This document shows positions 25,661 to 33,722 of a DNA stretch of 40,101 nt, piece after piece. The stretch lies in assembly GCA_902826945.1 (NCBI GenBank), contig CADEGS010000012.1, positions 1,225-41,325 of the forward strand, in the 5' to 3' direction. Each line of letters opens with the position of its first letter. Position 1 is the first letter of the stretch. The position numbers and the translations under genes were made by a program. The stretch is from an uncultured bacterium (GTDB lineage Bacteria > Planctomycetota > UBA1135 > GCA-002686595). The notes under the pieces are model-generated. The model was not told where the DNA came from and ran no database searches. It saw only the letters and a program-made list of their open reading frames with translations.

Positions 25661-26550
25661 GGCACGCGCGGCACCCGCACGCGCAGGCTCCCCGGCAGGC
25701 TCGAGAACACGAGCGGCGCGGCGAGCACGACCAGCTCCCCGTCCACCGCGACCTCGACCGAGCGCCCGCGCGGCTCGACCGTCAGACGCTCGGTCACGAC
25801 CTTCGCCAGCTCGGGCACCTCCTCGGCTCCGGCGGCGAGCGCGCGCAGCGTGGTCCACAGGAGGCGCAGCGGGCCCATCCCGCCTCCGTAGAAGGCGCTC
25901 AGCCGCGCCTGGTCCAGGCGGCGCCGGCGGCCGGGCTCCTGCGACGAGAAGCGGTACTCGTTGTTGCCCACGAACACGAAGGGCGTGCGCACGCGCTCCT
26001 CGTTCGCGTCCCAGCGCACGCGCAGGCGCTCGAGCCGGAAGGCGCGCAGCACGTTCAGGACGGCGTAGGCCATCGCCGCCGCCTTGCCCAGGCCGAGGCG
26101 CCGCTGGTGACGCGTGCGGCGCTTCACCGCGCGCGGGTACAGGCCGAGCGAGACGTTGTTGACGAAGGCGCGGCCGTTCACGCAGCCGAGGTCCACGCGG
26201 CGCTCCTCGCCCGCCAGGAGCGCCGGCACGGCCTGCTCCAGCTCGAGCGGGACGCCGAGGTCGCGCGCGAAGTTGTTGCGCGTGCCCAGCGGCAGGACGC
26301 CGAGGGCCGTGCGCGTCCCCCGCAGCGCGCGCGCCGCCGTCGCGACGCTGCCGTCGCCGCCGCCGACGAACACGACCGCGTGGCGCTCGGCGACGCGGCG
26401 GCGCAGCTCGTCCTCGAGCTCGCCGGGCGCGTGCATCGAGAGGGCGACGCGCGCGCCCGCCGCCTCGAAGGCGCGCCGCACGCGCGCGCAGAGCTCGTGC
26501 TCGCCGCCTCCGACCGCGCAGCCCGCGCTGCCGTTCAGGAGCACGGGCAC
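25657..26550 (-). CDS. diacylglycerol kinase / YegS-like lipid kinase
   Basis: The product shows PVLLNGSAG at its start, [35 protein letters not shown] and [11 protein letters not shown], the motifs of the DAGK catalytic-domain family (YegS/DgkB/LCB5-like). It probably phosphorylates a lipid diol. GTG at 26550 with GGGAG seven nt upstream gives 297 residues, the usual size. An in-frame GTG at 26664 would start exactly at the predicted sigma-54 transcription start and add a low-complexity N-terminus. It is coupled to the phosphoesterase gene downstream. Confidence 0.85.
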   Translation of the reverse strand: MPVLLNGSAGCAVGGGEHELCARVRRAFEAAGARVALSMHAPGELEDELRRRVAERHAVVFVGGGDGSVATAARALRGTRTALGVLPLGTRNNFARDLGVPLELEQAVPALLAGEERRVDLGCVNGRAFVNNVSLGLYPRAVKRRTRHQRRLGLGKAAAMAYAVLNVLRAFRLERLRVRWDANEERVRTPFVFVGNNEYRFSSQEPGRRRRLDQARLSAFYGGGMGPLRLLWTTLRALAAGAEEVPELAKVVTERLTVEPRGRSVEVAVDGELVVLAAPLVFSSLPGSLRVRVPRVP

Positions 26551-26676
26551 GGGCTCGCTCCCGGGGCTCGTCCCCGCGGTCGCGTCGGCGCCGACGCCGG
26601 CGCCCGGCGCGCGCGCGGCGGGAGCGTCGCCGGAGGGCGCGAGGCGGCGGGCAAAGGCGTCCACGGCGGTCCGCGG

Positions 26677-26690
26677 GCAAAGGCCGTGCC
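26677..26690 (-). promoter_or_regulatory. sigma-54 promoter for lipid kinase / phosphoesterase operon
   Basis: The minus-strand sequence GGCACGGCCTTTGC is a full match. The predicted start is near 26665. It is back-to-back with the rightward element at 26721, with only 30 bp between. Confidence 0.75.
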
Positions 26691-26720
26691 GGGTCCGGGG
26701 ACGGCGACCGGAGGCGAGGC

Positions 26721-26735
26721 AGGAACGGCGTTTGC
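26721..26735 (+). promoter_or_regulatory. variant sigma-54 promoter for hypothetical gene at 26825
   Basis: AGGAACGGCGTTTGC obeys GG-N10-GC with a perfect TTGC box and two mismatches in the -24 region. The predicted leader is 78 nt. Confidence 0.6.
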
Positions 26736-26824
26736 GCGCCGCGTCCCGGAGCGCCGGTCGCGGGACGGCCGGCCCTCTTCCCGGCGCACGGGGGCGCAGC
26801 GGGTCCGAAGAGGGAGACGACACG

Positions 26825-27238
26825 ATGCACAAAGCACAGCACCAGGCGCGCATGCCCAGCGCCGGCGAGGGCGCGGCGAGGGGCGCGTTCCGGCTGCCCT
26901 CCCGCCTCGGGGCGCGCCGCCGGGCGAGGGCCGCGGCCGTCGCGGTCGGGAAGTGCGCCGGCTCCCTCTACCGCGGCACGATCCTCTCGACGCGTCGCGT
27001 GACCGATCGCGCGCACCCCGGCGAGCCTCGCGTGCGCGCGCGCGTCGCGCTCTCCGCGGGCGGCGCGGTGCTGATCGATCTGGGGCGCGCGAGCGCGCTC
27101 GCCGGCGTGGCCTTCCTCCACGGCCGGGAGATCGAGGTCGTGGCCGGGCCCGCGCACGGCGCCGTCGCGCTGCGCGCCGACGCGCTGCGCCTGGGGCGCA
27201 CCTGGATCGACCTCGCCGGCGGCGGGCCCGGGAGCTGA
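26825..27238 (+). CDS. hypothetical protein
   Basis: ATG after GGGAGACGACACG encodes 137 residues: a basic N-terminal third ([20 protein letters not shown]), then a beta-rich part ([40 protein letters not shown]). No family is recognised. A sigma-54-like promoter 78 nt upstream of the ATG supports it being a real gene. Confidence 0.5.
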   Translation: MHKAQHQARMPSAGEGAARGAFRLPSRLGARRRARAAAVAVGKCAGSLYRGTILSTRRVTDRAHPGEPRVRARVALSAGGAVLIDLGRASALAGVAFLHGREIEVVAGPAHGAVALRADALRLGRTWIDLAGGGPGS

Positions 27239-27249
27239 GCCCCGCTCCG

Positions 27250-27651
27250 ATGGCGCGCCGCGACCGCCTGGAAGCCGATCGCGCGAAGCGCGACTTCGAG
27301 CGCACGCCCGAGCCGCGCGGCGCGCCCGCGCGCCGCCGCGGACGCGGCTTCGTCGTGCAGAAGCACGACGCGAGCCGCCTGCACCACGACCTGCGCCTCG
27401 AGCTCGACGGCGTCCTGAAGAGCTGGGCGGTGCCCAAGGGACCGCCGCGCGCACCGGGCGCCCGCGCGCGGATTCCGTCCTCCTGCGCCGACCGGCACGG
27501 CGCGGCGGCGACCGCGAGTCCGGGCCGATACGCCGAGGAGCAGCAACGCCGCCAGGCGACGGAGCAGGGCGGATGCTGCGTGCGAGCGCCTCGGGCACGA
27601 CGGCGGGAGCGCGTCGAAGCGCCCGGGCCGTGGCCCTCGGGAGCCCCCTAG
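27250..27651 (+). pseudogene. truncated LigD 3'-phosphoesterase (PE) domain
   Basis: After a basic leader ([20 protein letters not shown]) comes [20 protein letters not shown] and [12 protein letters not shown], an almost perfect copy of the first strand-helix-strand segment of the LigD 3'-phosphoesterase domain of bacterial NHEJ. Similarity stops abruptly after PPRAPG. The remaining 60 codons ([20 protein letters not shown]) do not resemble the rest of the domain, and I found no continuation in the other frames. The catalytic domain is thus incomplete. It is best read as a decayed or deletion remnant, though a short functional peptide cannot be excluded. Its stop overlaps that of the convergent SDR gene (CTAG). 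Confidence 0.7.
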
Positions 27652-29222
27652 CGCGCGCCTCCGCGAGGCACGAGCGCGGTCAGCGCCTGCCGCGCACGCT
27701 GCGCGCGTGAGAGCGGCGGAGCCTCCTGGCCGAGCAGCACCGCGCCGCAGGCGCCCGCCGCGAGGCCGAGCAGCCCGCCGCGGCGGATCCCGGCGAGCAG
27801 CAAGATCCCACCGCCCACGCGGCGCGCGACCGGGCCGGCGCGCTCCGCGAGCGAGGGTCCCTCGCCCGCGTCGGGCTGCAGCGCGTCGCGTCCCGCGCGG
27901 CGGCCGAGCACCGTCCCGCGCTCGAGCCAGCGGCGCTGGCGCGGCGAGAGCTCGTCGGCGACCCAGCGGCCCTCGAGCGCCTCTCCGTCGGTCGCGCTGG
28001 GCGCCGGGAGCGCGCGCGCGACGCGCGCGGCCACCGCGCTCGCCGTCGCGGGCGCGACGCCGTGCAAGCGCGTCAGGACCTTCGCGTAGCCGGGCACGAC
28101 GACCTCGGCCTGGCCGCGGCGAGCGCCGCGCACCGCCGCGCGCGCGGCGCGGCGCGCGCTCATCGAGAGGCCGGGCAGGCTCGAGCCGAGCGCGAACCAC
28201 ACGAGCTCGCGCGTGCGCTGTCCCTTGAAGCGCGCGTTCCAGAACGAGCCCGTGCGCAGCGTGCCCGGCACCAGCGTGGTCACGCAGATGCCCCGCGGCG
28301 CGAGCTCGGCCCGCAACCCCTCCGAGAGGCCCTGCAACGCGAACTTGGCCGTGTCGTAGGGCAAGAGGTGCGGCAGCGCGATGCGCCCGCCGAGCGACGA
28401 GACGTTGATCAGGTGGCCGCTCTGGCGCGCGAGGAAGTGCGGCAGGAGGGCCAGCGTGCAGTGCAGCGCGCCCTCGCAGATCACGCGGTGCGCGCGCCGG
28501 AAGTCCTCCAGGCGCGCGTGCTCCACCGGGCCGACGTCGATCGTGCCGGCGTTGTTGACCAGCACGTCGACGCGGCCGAAGCGCTCGAGCGCGTGGGCGA
28601 CCATCGCGGCCACCTCCTCCTCGCTGGTCACGTCGCAGCGCAGCGCGAGCACCTCCGCGCCGCGCTCGCGCAGGTCGCGCGCGGCGCGCGCGAGCTCCGC
28701 GTCGTCGCGCGCGCAGATCACGAGCCGGCAGCCCTCGGCCGCCAGCTCGCGCGCGATCCACAGCCCCAGGCCGCGCGTGCCCCCGGTCACGAGCGCCACG
28801 CGCCCGCTCCAGCTCGGGAGCCGCGCGTCGCGCACGCGGCGGGCGATCGCCCACGCGCCGGCCGCGGCGCCGGCCGCGACGAGCAGGCGCGCGCCGCGCC
28901 GCCCACGGCGGCGGGCCACGCGCGCCAGCGCGGTCGCCGCCGGCCCGGCCGCCGCCGACGCGCCGGCGCGCAGCGCGCGCCGCGAGCCCGCGCCCGACCC
29001 GCGGCGCGAGTCGCCGTCGGGCTCGCCTCGGTCCGCGCGACCCGCGGGGCGCAGCGCGCCCGCCGCGCGCTCGCCCGCCTCGCGCAACCGCGCGCCCAGC
29101 CGCTGCGCCTGCTCACGCGCCTCCACGCCCAGCCGCTGCGCTCCCTCGCGCGCCTCGTCGAGCCAGATCCCGGCGCGGCGCTCCAGGCGACGCACCCTCT
29201 TCCTCGCTCCTCGATCGAACAT
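27648..29222 (-). CDS. membrane-anchored short-chain dehydrogenase/reductase
   Basis: This 524-residue protein has an amphipathic, charged N-terminus ([20 protein letters not shown]), a basic linker, a membrane segment (about 111-128), then a complete SDR domain with TGGTRGLG (146-153), [21 protein letters not shown] and YDTAK (Tyr289, Lys293). A C-terminal region of about 150 residues includes another hydrophobic stretch ([20 protein letters not shown]). The N- and C-terminal extensions are not usual for the family. The ATG has GAGGAGG upstream, and a perfect sigma-54 promoter leaves a leader of about 19 nt. The substrate is unknown. Confidence 0.87.
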   Translation of the reverse strand: MFDRGARKRVRRLERRAGIWLDEAREGAQRLGVEAREQAQRLGARLREAGERAAGALRPAGRADRGEPDGDSRRGSGAGSRRALRAGASAAAGPAATALARVARRRGRRGARLLVAAGAAAGAWAIARRVRDARLPSWSGRVALVTGGTRGLGLWIARELAAEGCRLVICARDDAELARAARDLRERGAEVLALRCDVTSEEEVAAMVAHALERFGRVDVLVNNAGTIDVGPVEHARLEDFRRAHRVICEGALHCTLALLPHFLARQSGHLINVSSLGGRIALPHLLPYDTAKFALQGLSEGLRAELAPRGICVTTLVPGTLRTGSFWNARFKGQRTRELVWFALGSSLPGLSMSARRAARAAVRGARRGQAEVVVPGYAKVLTRLHGVAPATASAVAARVARALPAPSATDGEALEGRWVADELSPRQRRWLERGTVLGRRAGRDALQPDAGEGPSLAERAGPVARRVGGGILLLAGIRRGGLLGLAAGACGAVLLGQEAPPLSRAQRARQALTALVPRGGAR

Positions 29223-29252
29223 CTTGCTGGCCTCCTCGCTGCGCCGTCGGCC

Positions 29253-29266
29253 GCAAGGGACGTGCC
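29253..29266 (-). promoter_or_regulatory. sigma-54 promoter for membrane SDR
   Basis: The minus-strand sequence GGCACGTCCCTTGC is a full match. The predicted start is near 29241. Confidence 0.87.
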
Positions 29267-29327
29267 GCCACGCGCTTCGCGCGCGGACCGCGGCGACCGG
29301 GCCCGCCGCACGCGCTGCGGAGGAGGG

Positions 29328-29337
29328 GTTGTAGAAA
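29328..29337. promoter_or_regulatory. TTTSTASAAA palindrome shared by SDR and permease promoters
   Basis: GTTGTAGAAA. The centre is 79.5 bp from the leftward -12 base and 78.5 bp from the rightward one, a nearly symmetrical arrangement in a 316-bp divergent gap. Confidence 0.8.
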
Positions 29338-29396
29338 GCTCCGCGCGCTCGTCGCGCGCCGTCCGTCCGGGACGGCCCGCGCCGCGCTGCGCAGCG

Positions 29397-29411
29397 TGGA
29401 GCGGGAGTTGC
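29397..29411 (+). promoter_or_regulatory. variant sigma-54 promoter for AI-2E-type permease
   Basis: TGGAGCGGGAGTTGCA (extending one base to 29412) keeps TGG, GG-N10-GC and a perfect TTGCA. The -24 box has two mismatches. The predicted leader is 116 nt. Confidence 0.65.
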
Positions 29412-29538
29412 ATGCCCAGCGCGAGAGTGCCGAGAGCGCCTTGAAGACACGCCGGACGTGCGCACCTGGATGCGGCAGCGGACCGCTCGCGGCCGGCGAC
29501 CGGCCGCGCCGCATCGCGAGCGACGAGGAGCGCCGCCC

Positions 29539-31425
29539 GTGAGCGACCCGCTCCAGCCCGATCCTCTCCACGATGCGCAGCGCGCGGCGGCCGCGGAGCG
29601 GCGCCGGCCCGACGGGGCGCTCGTCGCGGCCGGCGCGCCGCGGCACGCGGCGCTCTTGCGGCTGCTCGCCATCGGGCTGGTCGTCGCGGCGCTCTACCTG
29701 ATGCGCAGCGTGCTCGCCCCGCTGGCGATCGCGATCCTGCTCGGCGTCGCCCTCGCTCCCGTCGTGACCCGCCTGCAGCGGCTCGGGTTGCCGAACGTCC
29801 TGGCGGTAGGCCTCGTGACGACGCTCGTGTGCGGCTCGATCGGTGGCCTGGCCTTCGTGATCTCGCGCCAGTTCGTCGAGCTCACGGCCTCGCTGCCCCG
29901 CTACCGCCAGAACATCGAGGAGCGCGTGCGCTCGCTGCGCATCGACGGGCACAGCCCGATCGGCGAGGCGGCGCGCATGGTCGAGGACATCCAGCGCCAG
30001 ATCGAGGCGCCGGAGGAGGAGCGAGAGGCGGCCGGCGCGCCGGCGTCCGCGTCGCGGTCGCCGCGGCAGGAGCCGCGTCCCGTCCCCGTGAGCGTGCAGC
30101 CGCCGAAGACCTCGCCCTTCGACCTGATCGGCGGCCTGGTCGGTCCCTTGCTCGGGCCGCTGGCGGGGCTCGGGATCGTCGTCGTGTTCGTGGTCTTCTT
30201 CCTGCTCTACCGGCGCGACCTCGGCGACCGCCTGATCTACCTGGCCGGCCGCAGCCACCCCGACTTCACCACGGGCGCGGTGGCGGAAGCGGAGCAGCGC
30301 ATCAGCCGCTACCTGCTGGCGCACATCGCCCTGAACGGCATGTACGGCCTCGCGACCGGCGTCGGCCTGTGGCTGATCGGCCTGCCCGCGCCGGCGTTCT
30401 GGGGCATGCTGGCGGGCACGCTGCGCTTCCTGCCGTACGTCGGGCCGTGGACGGGCGCGCTCCTGCCGCTGACGCTCTCGCTGGCCGTCTTCGACGGCTG
30501 GAACGGGCCGCTGAGCGTCGCCGGCCTGTTCCTCGCGCTCGAGCTCGTCAGCAACAACGCGCTCGAGCCCTGGCTGTACGGCGCGAGCACCGGGCTCTCC
30601 ACCGTCGCCGTGCTCGTCGCCGCCCTCTTCTGGGGCTGGCTGTGGGGTCCGATCGGGATCGTCCTGTCCGTGCCGATGACGGTCGTCCTGGTCGTGCTCG
30701 GCCGTTACCTGCCGCCGCTCGCGATCTTCACGGTGCTGTTCGGCGACGAGACGACGCTGGCGCCGGCGGTGCGCTTCTACCACCGGGTCCTGGCGGGCGC
30801 CGACCTGGACGAGCTCCGGCCGCGGCGCGCGCTCGAGCCCGACGCGCTGGTCGAGCTCGTCGACGAGGTCGTGCTGCCGGCGGTCAGCATGGAGAAGGCG
30901 CAGCGCGCGCGCGGCGCGCTCGGGGCGGAGCATTCGTCGCGCTTCCACGGCGCGGTCGAGGAGGCGCTGGAGGAGCTCGAGCAGGAGGAGGACACGCAGC
31001 CGGGCGACGCCGTGCTGTGCGTCCCGGCCAGCGAGGAGTCCGACGAGCTGGCCGCGCGCCTGGCGGCGGTGACGGTCACCGCCTCCGCGCAGGGGCGCGT
31101 CGCGCGCAGCGTCCCGCGCGAGGAGCTGGCGACGCCGACGCGGAGCGCGCCGCCGGCCGCGGTGCTCGTCTGCTCGTGCGCGCCGCACGCCTGGCGCGAC
31201 GTGCGCCAGACCTGCCGCGAGGCGCGCCTGCGCTACCCGGGCGCGCGGCTCCTCGTCGGTCTGTGGGGACGGCCGCTGCGCGAGCGCGCGAGCCCGCCGC
31301 TCGGTCGGCTGGGGGTCGCGGGCGTCAGCTCCTCCCTCGCCGGCGCGCTGCAGCAGCTCGCGACGCCGGCGCATCCCGTCCCGCCGCCGCCGCAGCGCGC
31401 GCCGGAGCCCGACCTCGCGCGCTGA
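29539..31425 (+). CDS. AI-2E family transporter with long C-terminal domain
   Basis: The 628-residue product has the layout of PF01594 permeases: two N-terminal helices (LLAIGLVVAALYLMRSVLAP, ILLGVALAPVVTRL), a long amphipathic segment with a Pro-rich insert, then helices including GIVVVFVVFFLLYRRDLGDR, FWGMLAGTLRFLPYVGPWTG and LFWGWLWGPIGIVLSVPMTV. From about residue 401 there is a 225-residue soluble extension with two sub-parts, the second (PPAAVLVCSCAPHAWRDVRQ, GARLLVGLWGRP) Rossmann-like. The substrate is unknown; AI-2 export is only the family name. The GTG start has CGAGGAG upstream. Confidence 0.88.
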   Translation: MSDPLQPDPLHDAQRAAAAERRRPDGALVAAGAPRHAALLRLLAIGLVVAALYLMRSVLAPLAIAILLGVALAPVVTRLQRLGLPNVLAVGLVTTLVCGSIGGLAFVISRQFVELTASLPRYRQNIEERVRSLRIDGHSPIGEAARMVEDIQRQIEAPEEEREAAGAPASASRSPRQEPRPVPVSVQPPKTSPFDLIGGLVGPLLGPLAGLGIVVVFVVFFLLYRRDLGDRLIYLAGRSHPDFTTGAVAEAEQRISRYLLAHIALNGMYGLATGVGLWLIGLPAPAFWGMLAGTLRFLPYVGPWTGALLPLTLSLAVFDGWNGPLSVAGLFLALELVSNNALEPWLYGASTGLSTVAVLVAALFWGWLWGPIGIVLSVPMTVVLVVLGRYLPPLAIFTVLFGDETTLAPAVRFYHRVLAGADLDELRPRRALEPDALVELVDEVVLPAVSMEKAQRARGALGAEHSSRFHGAVEEALEELEQEEDTQPGDAVLCVPASEESDELAARLAAVTVTASAQGRVARSVPREELATPTRSAPPAAVLVCSCAPHAWRDVRQTCREARLRYPGARLLVGLWGRPLRERASPPLGRLGVAGVSSSLAGALQQLATPAHPVPPPPQRAPEPDLAR

Positions 31426-31470
31426 GCGTCGGCCGCGCCCTCCGCGGGGCCGGCCGGCTCCCGTCCGGGC

Positions 31471-33633
31471 TCAGCGGACGCGCTGCAGCAGGACGAGGCT
31501 CAGCGCGGGCAGCTCGCGCGCCGCCTGCGGGCCGAGCTCGGCGCCGCGCTCGTCCAGCCAGCCGTGCGCCGTGTCGAGCAGCTCGCGCCAGCGGCCGCGC
31601 AGCGCGCCGTCGGGCATGCGGAACGCGACCGGCGATAGCGTGGCGTTGAAGAGCACGAGGAAGTCGTCGTCCACGACGCGTTCGCCGCGCAGGTCCGGGC
31701 TCGCGATGCCCTGCCCGTTCAGGAAGACCGCGAGCGCGTTCGCCTCCTGCTCCTCCCAGTGCTCCTCGCCCATCGGCGTGCCCGCCGGCGTGAGCCAGGC
31801 GATGTCCACCACGCCGGCGCCGTGGATCGGGCGCCCCTGGAACCAGCCGCGGCGGCAGAAGACCGGGTGCGCGCGGCGGAAGTGCACCAGCCGGCGCGTG
31901 AAGGCCAGCAGGTCCTCGTCCGCCGCCTCCCAGTCGTACCAGGACGTCTCGTCGTCCTGGCAGTAGGCGTTGTTGTTGCCGCGCTGCGTGCGGCCCAGCT
32001 CGTCGCCGCCCAGCAGCATCGGCACGCCCTCGGAGAGGAGCAGCGTGGCGAGCAGGTTGCGCTTCTGCCGGCGGCGCAGCTCGAGCACGGCCGGGTCGTC
32101 GGTCGGCCCCTCGTGACCGTGGTTCCACGAGCGGTTGTCGTCGTGGCCGTCGCGGTTCCCCTCCTGGTTCGCCTCGTTGTGCTTGCGCTCGTAGGAGACC
32201 AGGTCCTCGAGCGTGAAGCCGTCGTGGCACGTGACGAAGTTGACGCTCGCGTAGGGGTTGCGGCCCGACGTCTCGTACAGGTCGGAGCTGCCGGTGAAGC
32301 GGTAGCCGAAGGTCGCCAGCTTCTCGGGCGTGCCGCGCCAGAAGTCGCGCACGCAGTCGCGGTAGTCGCCGTTCCACTCCGACCACAAGGGCGGGAAGCC
32401 GCCGACCTGGTAGCCGCCCTCGCCGACGTCCCACGGCTCGGCGATCAGCTTCACCTGGCTGATGACCGGGTCCTGCTGGATGATGTCGAAGAAGGCGGCC
32501 AGACGGTCCATCTCGTGCAGCTCGCGCGCCAGCGCCGGCGCCAGGTCGAAGCGGAAGCCGTCCACGTGCATCTCGAGGATCCAGTAGCGCAGCGAGTCCA
32601 TGATGAGCTGCAGCACGTGCGGGTGGCGCATGTTGAGCGAGTTGCCCGTGCCCGTCGTGTCGAGGTAGAGGCGCGGGTCCTCGGGCGCGAGCCGGTAGTA
32701 CGCGGCGTTGTCGATGCCCTTCAGCGAGAGCGTCGGCCCCAGGTGGTCGCCCTCCGAGGTGTGGTTGTAGACGACGTCGAGGATCACCTCGATGCCGGCG
32801 CGATGCAGCGTCTTCACCATCGACTTGAACTCGACCACCTGCGCCGCGAGCCGCCGCGAGGCGGCGTACTCGTCGTGCGGCGCCAGGAAGCCGATCGAGT
32901 CGTAGCCCCAGTAGTTGCGCAGGCCCTTCTCGACCAGGAACTCGCGGTGCACGAACTGGTGCACGGGCATCAGCTCGACGGCGGTCGCGCCGAGCGCGCG
33001 CACGTGCTCGACGATCGCGGGGTGCGCCAGGCCGGCGTACGTGCCGCGCAGCTCCGGCGGCACGCCGGGGTGGCGCATCGAGATGCCGCGCACGTGCGTC
33101 TCGTAGACGACCGTCTCGTTCCACGGCGTGCGCGGCGCGCGGTCGTCGCCCCAGTCGAAGGCCGGCTGCACGACCACCGAGCGCGGCACGTACGGCGCGG
33201 AGTCCGTGCGCTCGGGCGCCCCGTCGGGCTCGCCCGGCGCGTGGTCGTACAGCGCGCGGCACCAGCGCACCGAGCCGACGAACGCCTTGGCGTACGGATC
33301 GAGCAGCAGCTTGGCCGGGTTGCAGCGCTGCCCGCGCTCGGGCGCCCACGGCCCGTGCACGCGGAAGCCGTAGCGCTGGCCCGGCCCGACGCCGGGGGCG
33401 TAGCCGTGCCAGCAGAAGGCGTTCGACTCGGGCAGCTCCAGGCGCTCCTCGCGCCCCTCTTCGTCGAACAGGCACAGCTCGACCTTCTCCGCCACCTCGG
33501 AGAACAGCGAGAAGTTCGTCCCGGACCCGTCGAAGGTCGCCCCGAGCGGGTACGCCTGCCCCGGCCACAGGCGCGCGGGCCGCGCCGCCGGAGCCGCGGG
33601 CGGAGGGAGCGGGTCGTCGTGGGGGCCTGCCAT
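31471..33633 (-). CDS. glgX: glycogen debranching enzyme GlgX
   Basis: The 720-residue protein has an N-terminal CBM48-like domain (YPLGATFDGSGTNFSLFSEV) and a GH13 catalytic barrel with VVYNHTSEGDHLGPTLSLKG, nucleophile Asp363 in GFRFDLAPAL, acid/base Glu399 in IAEPWD and Asp471 in CHDGFTL, then NEANQEGNRDGHDDNRSWNH. Length and motifs fit GlgX/isoamylase-type debranching enzymes, which remove alpha-1,6 branches from phosphorylase-trimmed glycogen. It follows malQ by 89 nt, and the pair is likely one operon for glycogen breakdown. No sigma-54 element was seen before either gene. Confidence 0.95.
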   Translation of the reverse strand: MAGPHDDPLPPPAAPAARPARLWPGQAYPLGATFDGSGTNFSLFSEVAEKVELCLFDEEGREERLELPESNAFCWHGYAPGVGPGQRYGFRVHGPWAPERGQRCNPAKLLLDPYAKAFVGSVRWCRALYDHAPGEPDGAPERTDSAPYVPRSVVVQPAFDWGDDRAPRTPWNETVVYETHVRGISMRHPGVPPELRGTYAGLAHPAIVEHVRALGATAVELMPVHQFVHREFLVEKGLRNYWGYDSIGFLAPHDEYAASRRLAAQVVEFKSMVKTLHRAGIEVILDVVYNHTSEGDHLGPTLSLKGIDNAAYYRLAPEDPRLYLDTTGTGNSLNMRHPHVLQLIMDSLRYWILEMHVDGFRFDLAPALARELHEMDRLAAFFDIIQQDPVISQVKLIAEPWDVGEGGYQVGGFPPLWSEWNGDYRDCVRDFWRGTPEKLATFGYRFTGSSDLYETSGRNPYASVNFVTCHDGFTLEDLVSYERKHNEANQEGNRDGHDDNRSWNHGHEGPTDDPAVLELRRRQKRNLLATLLLSEGVPMLLGGDELGRTQRGNNNAYCQDDETSWYDWEAADEDLLAFTRRLVHFRRAHPVFCRRGWFQGRPIHGAGVVDIAWLTPAGTPMGEEHWEEQEANALAVFLNGQGIASPDLRGERVVDDDFLVLFNATLSPVAFRMPDGALRGRWRELLDTAHGWLDERGAELGPQAARELPALSLVLLQRVR

Positions 33634-33722
33634 CGGCGCAGCGTACGCGACGGCGGGCGCCGTGCCGACGCGCGGCCCGGACTCGTCGTGCGCGAGCGCG
33701 CCCGCGCGAGGAGTCGGGCCCG

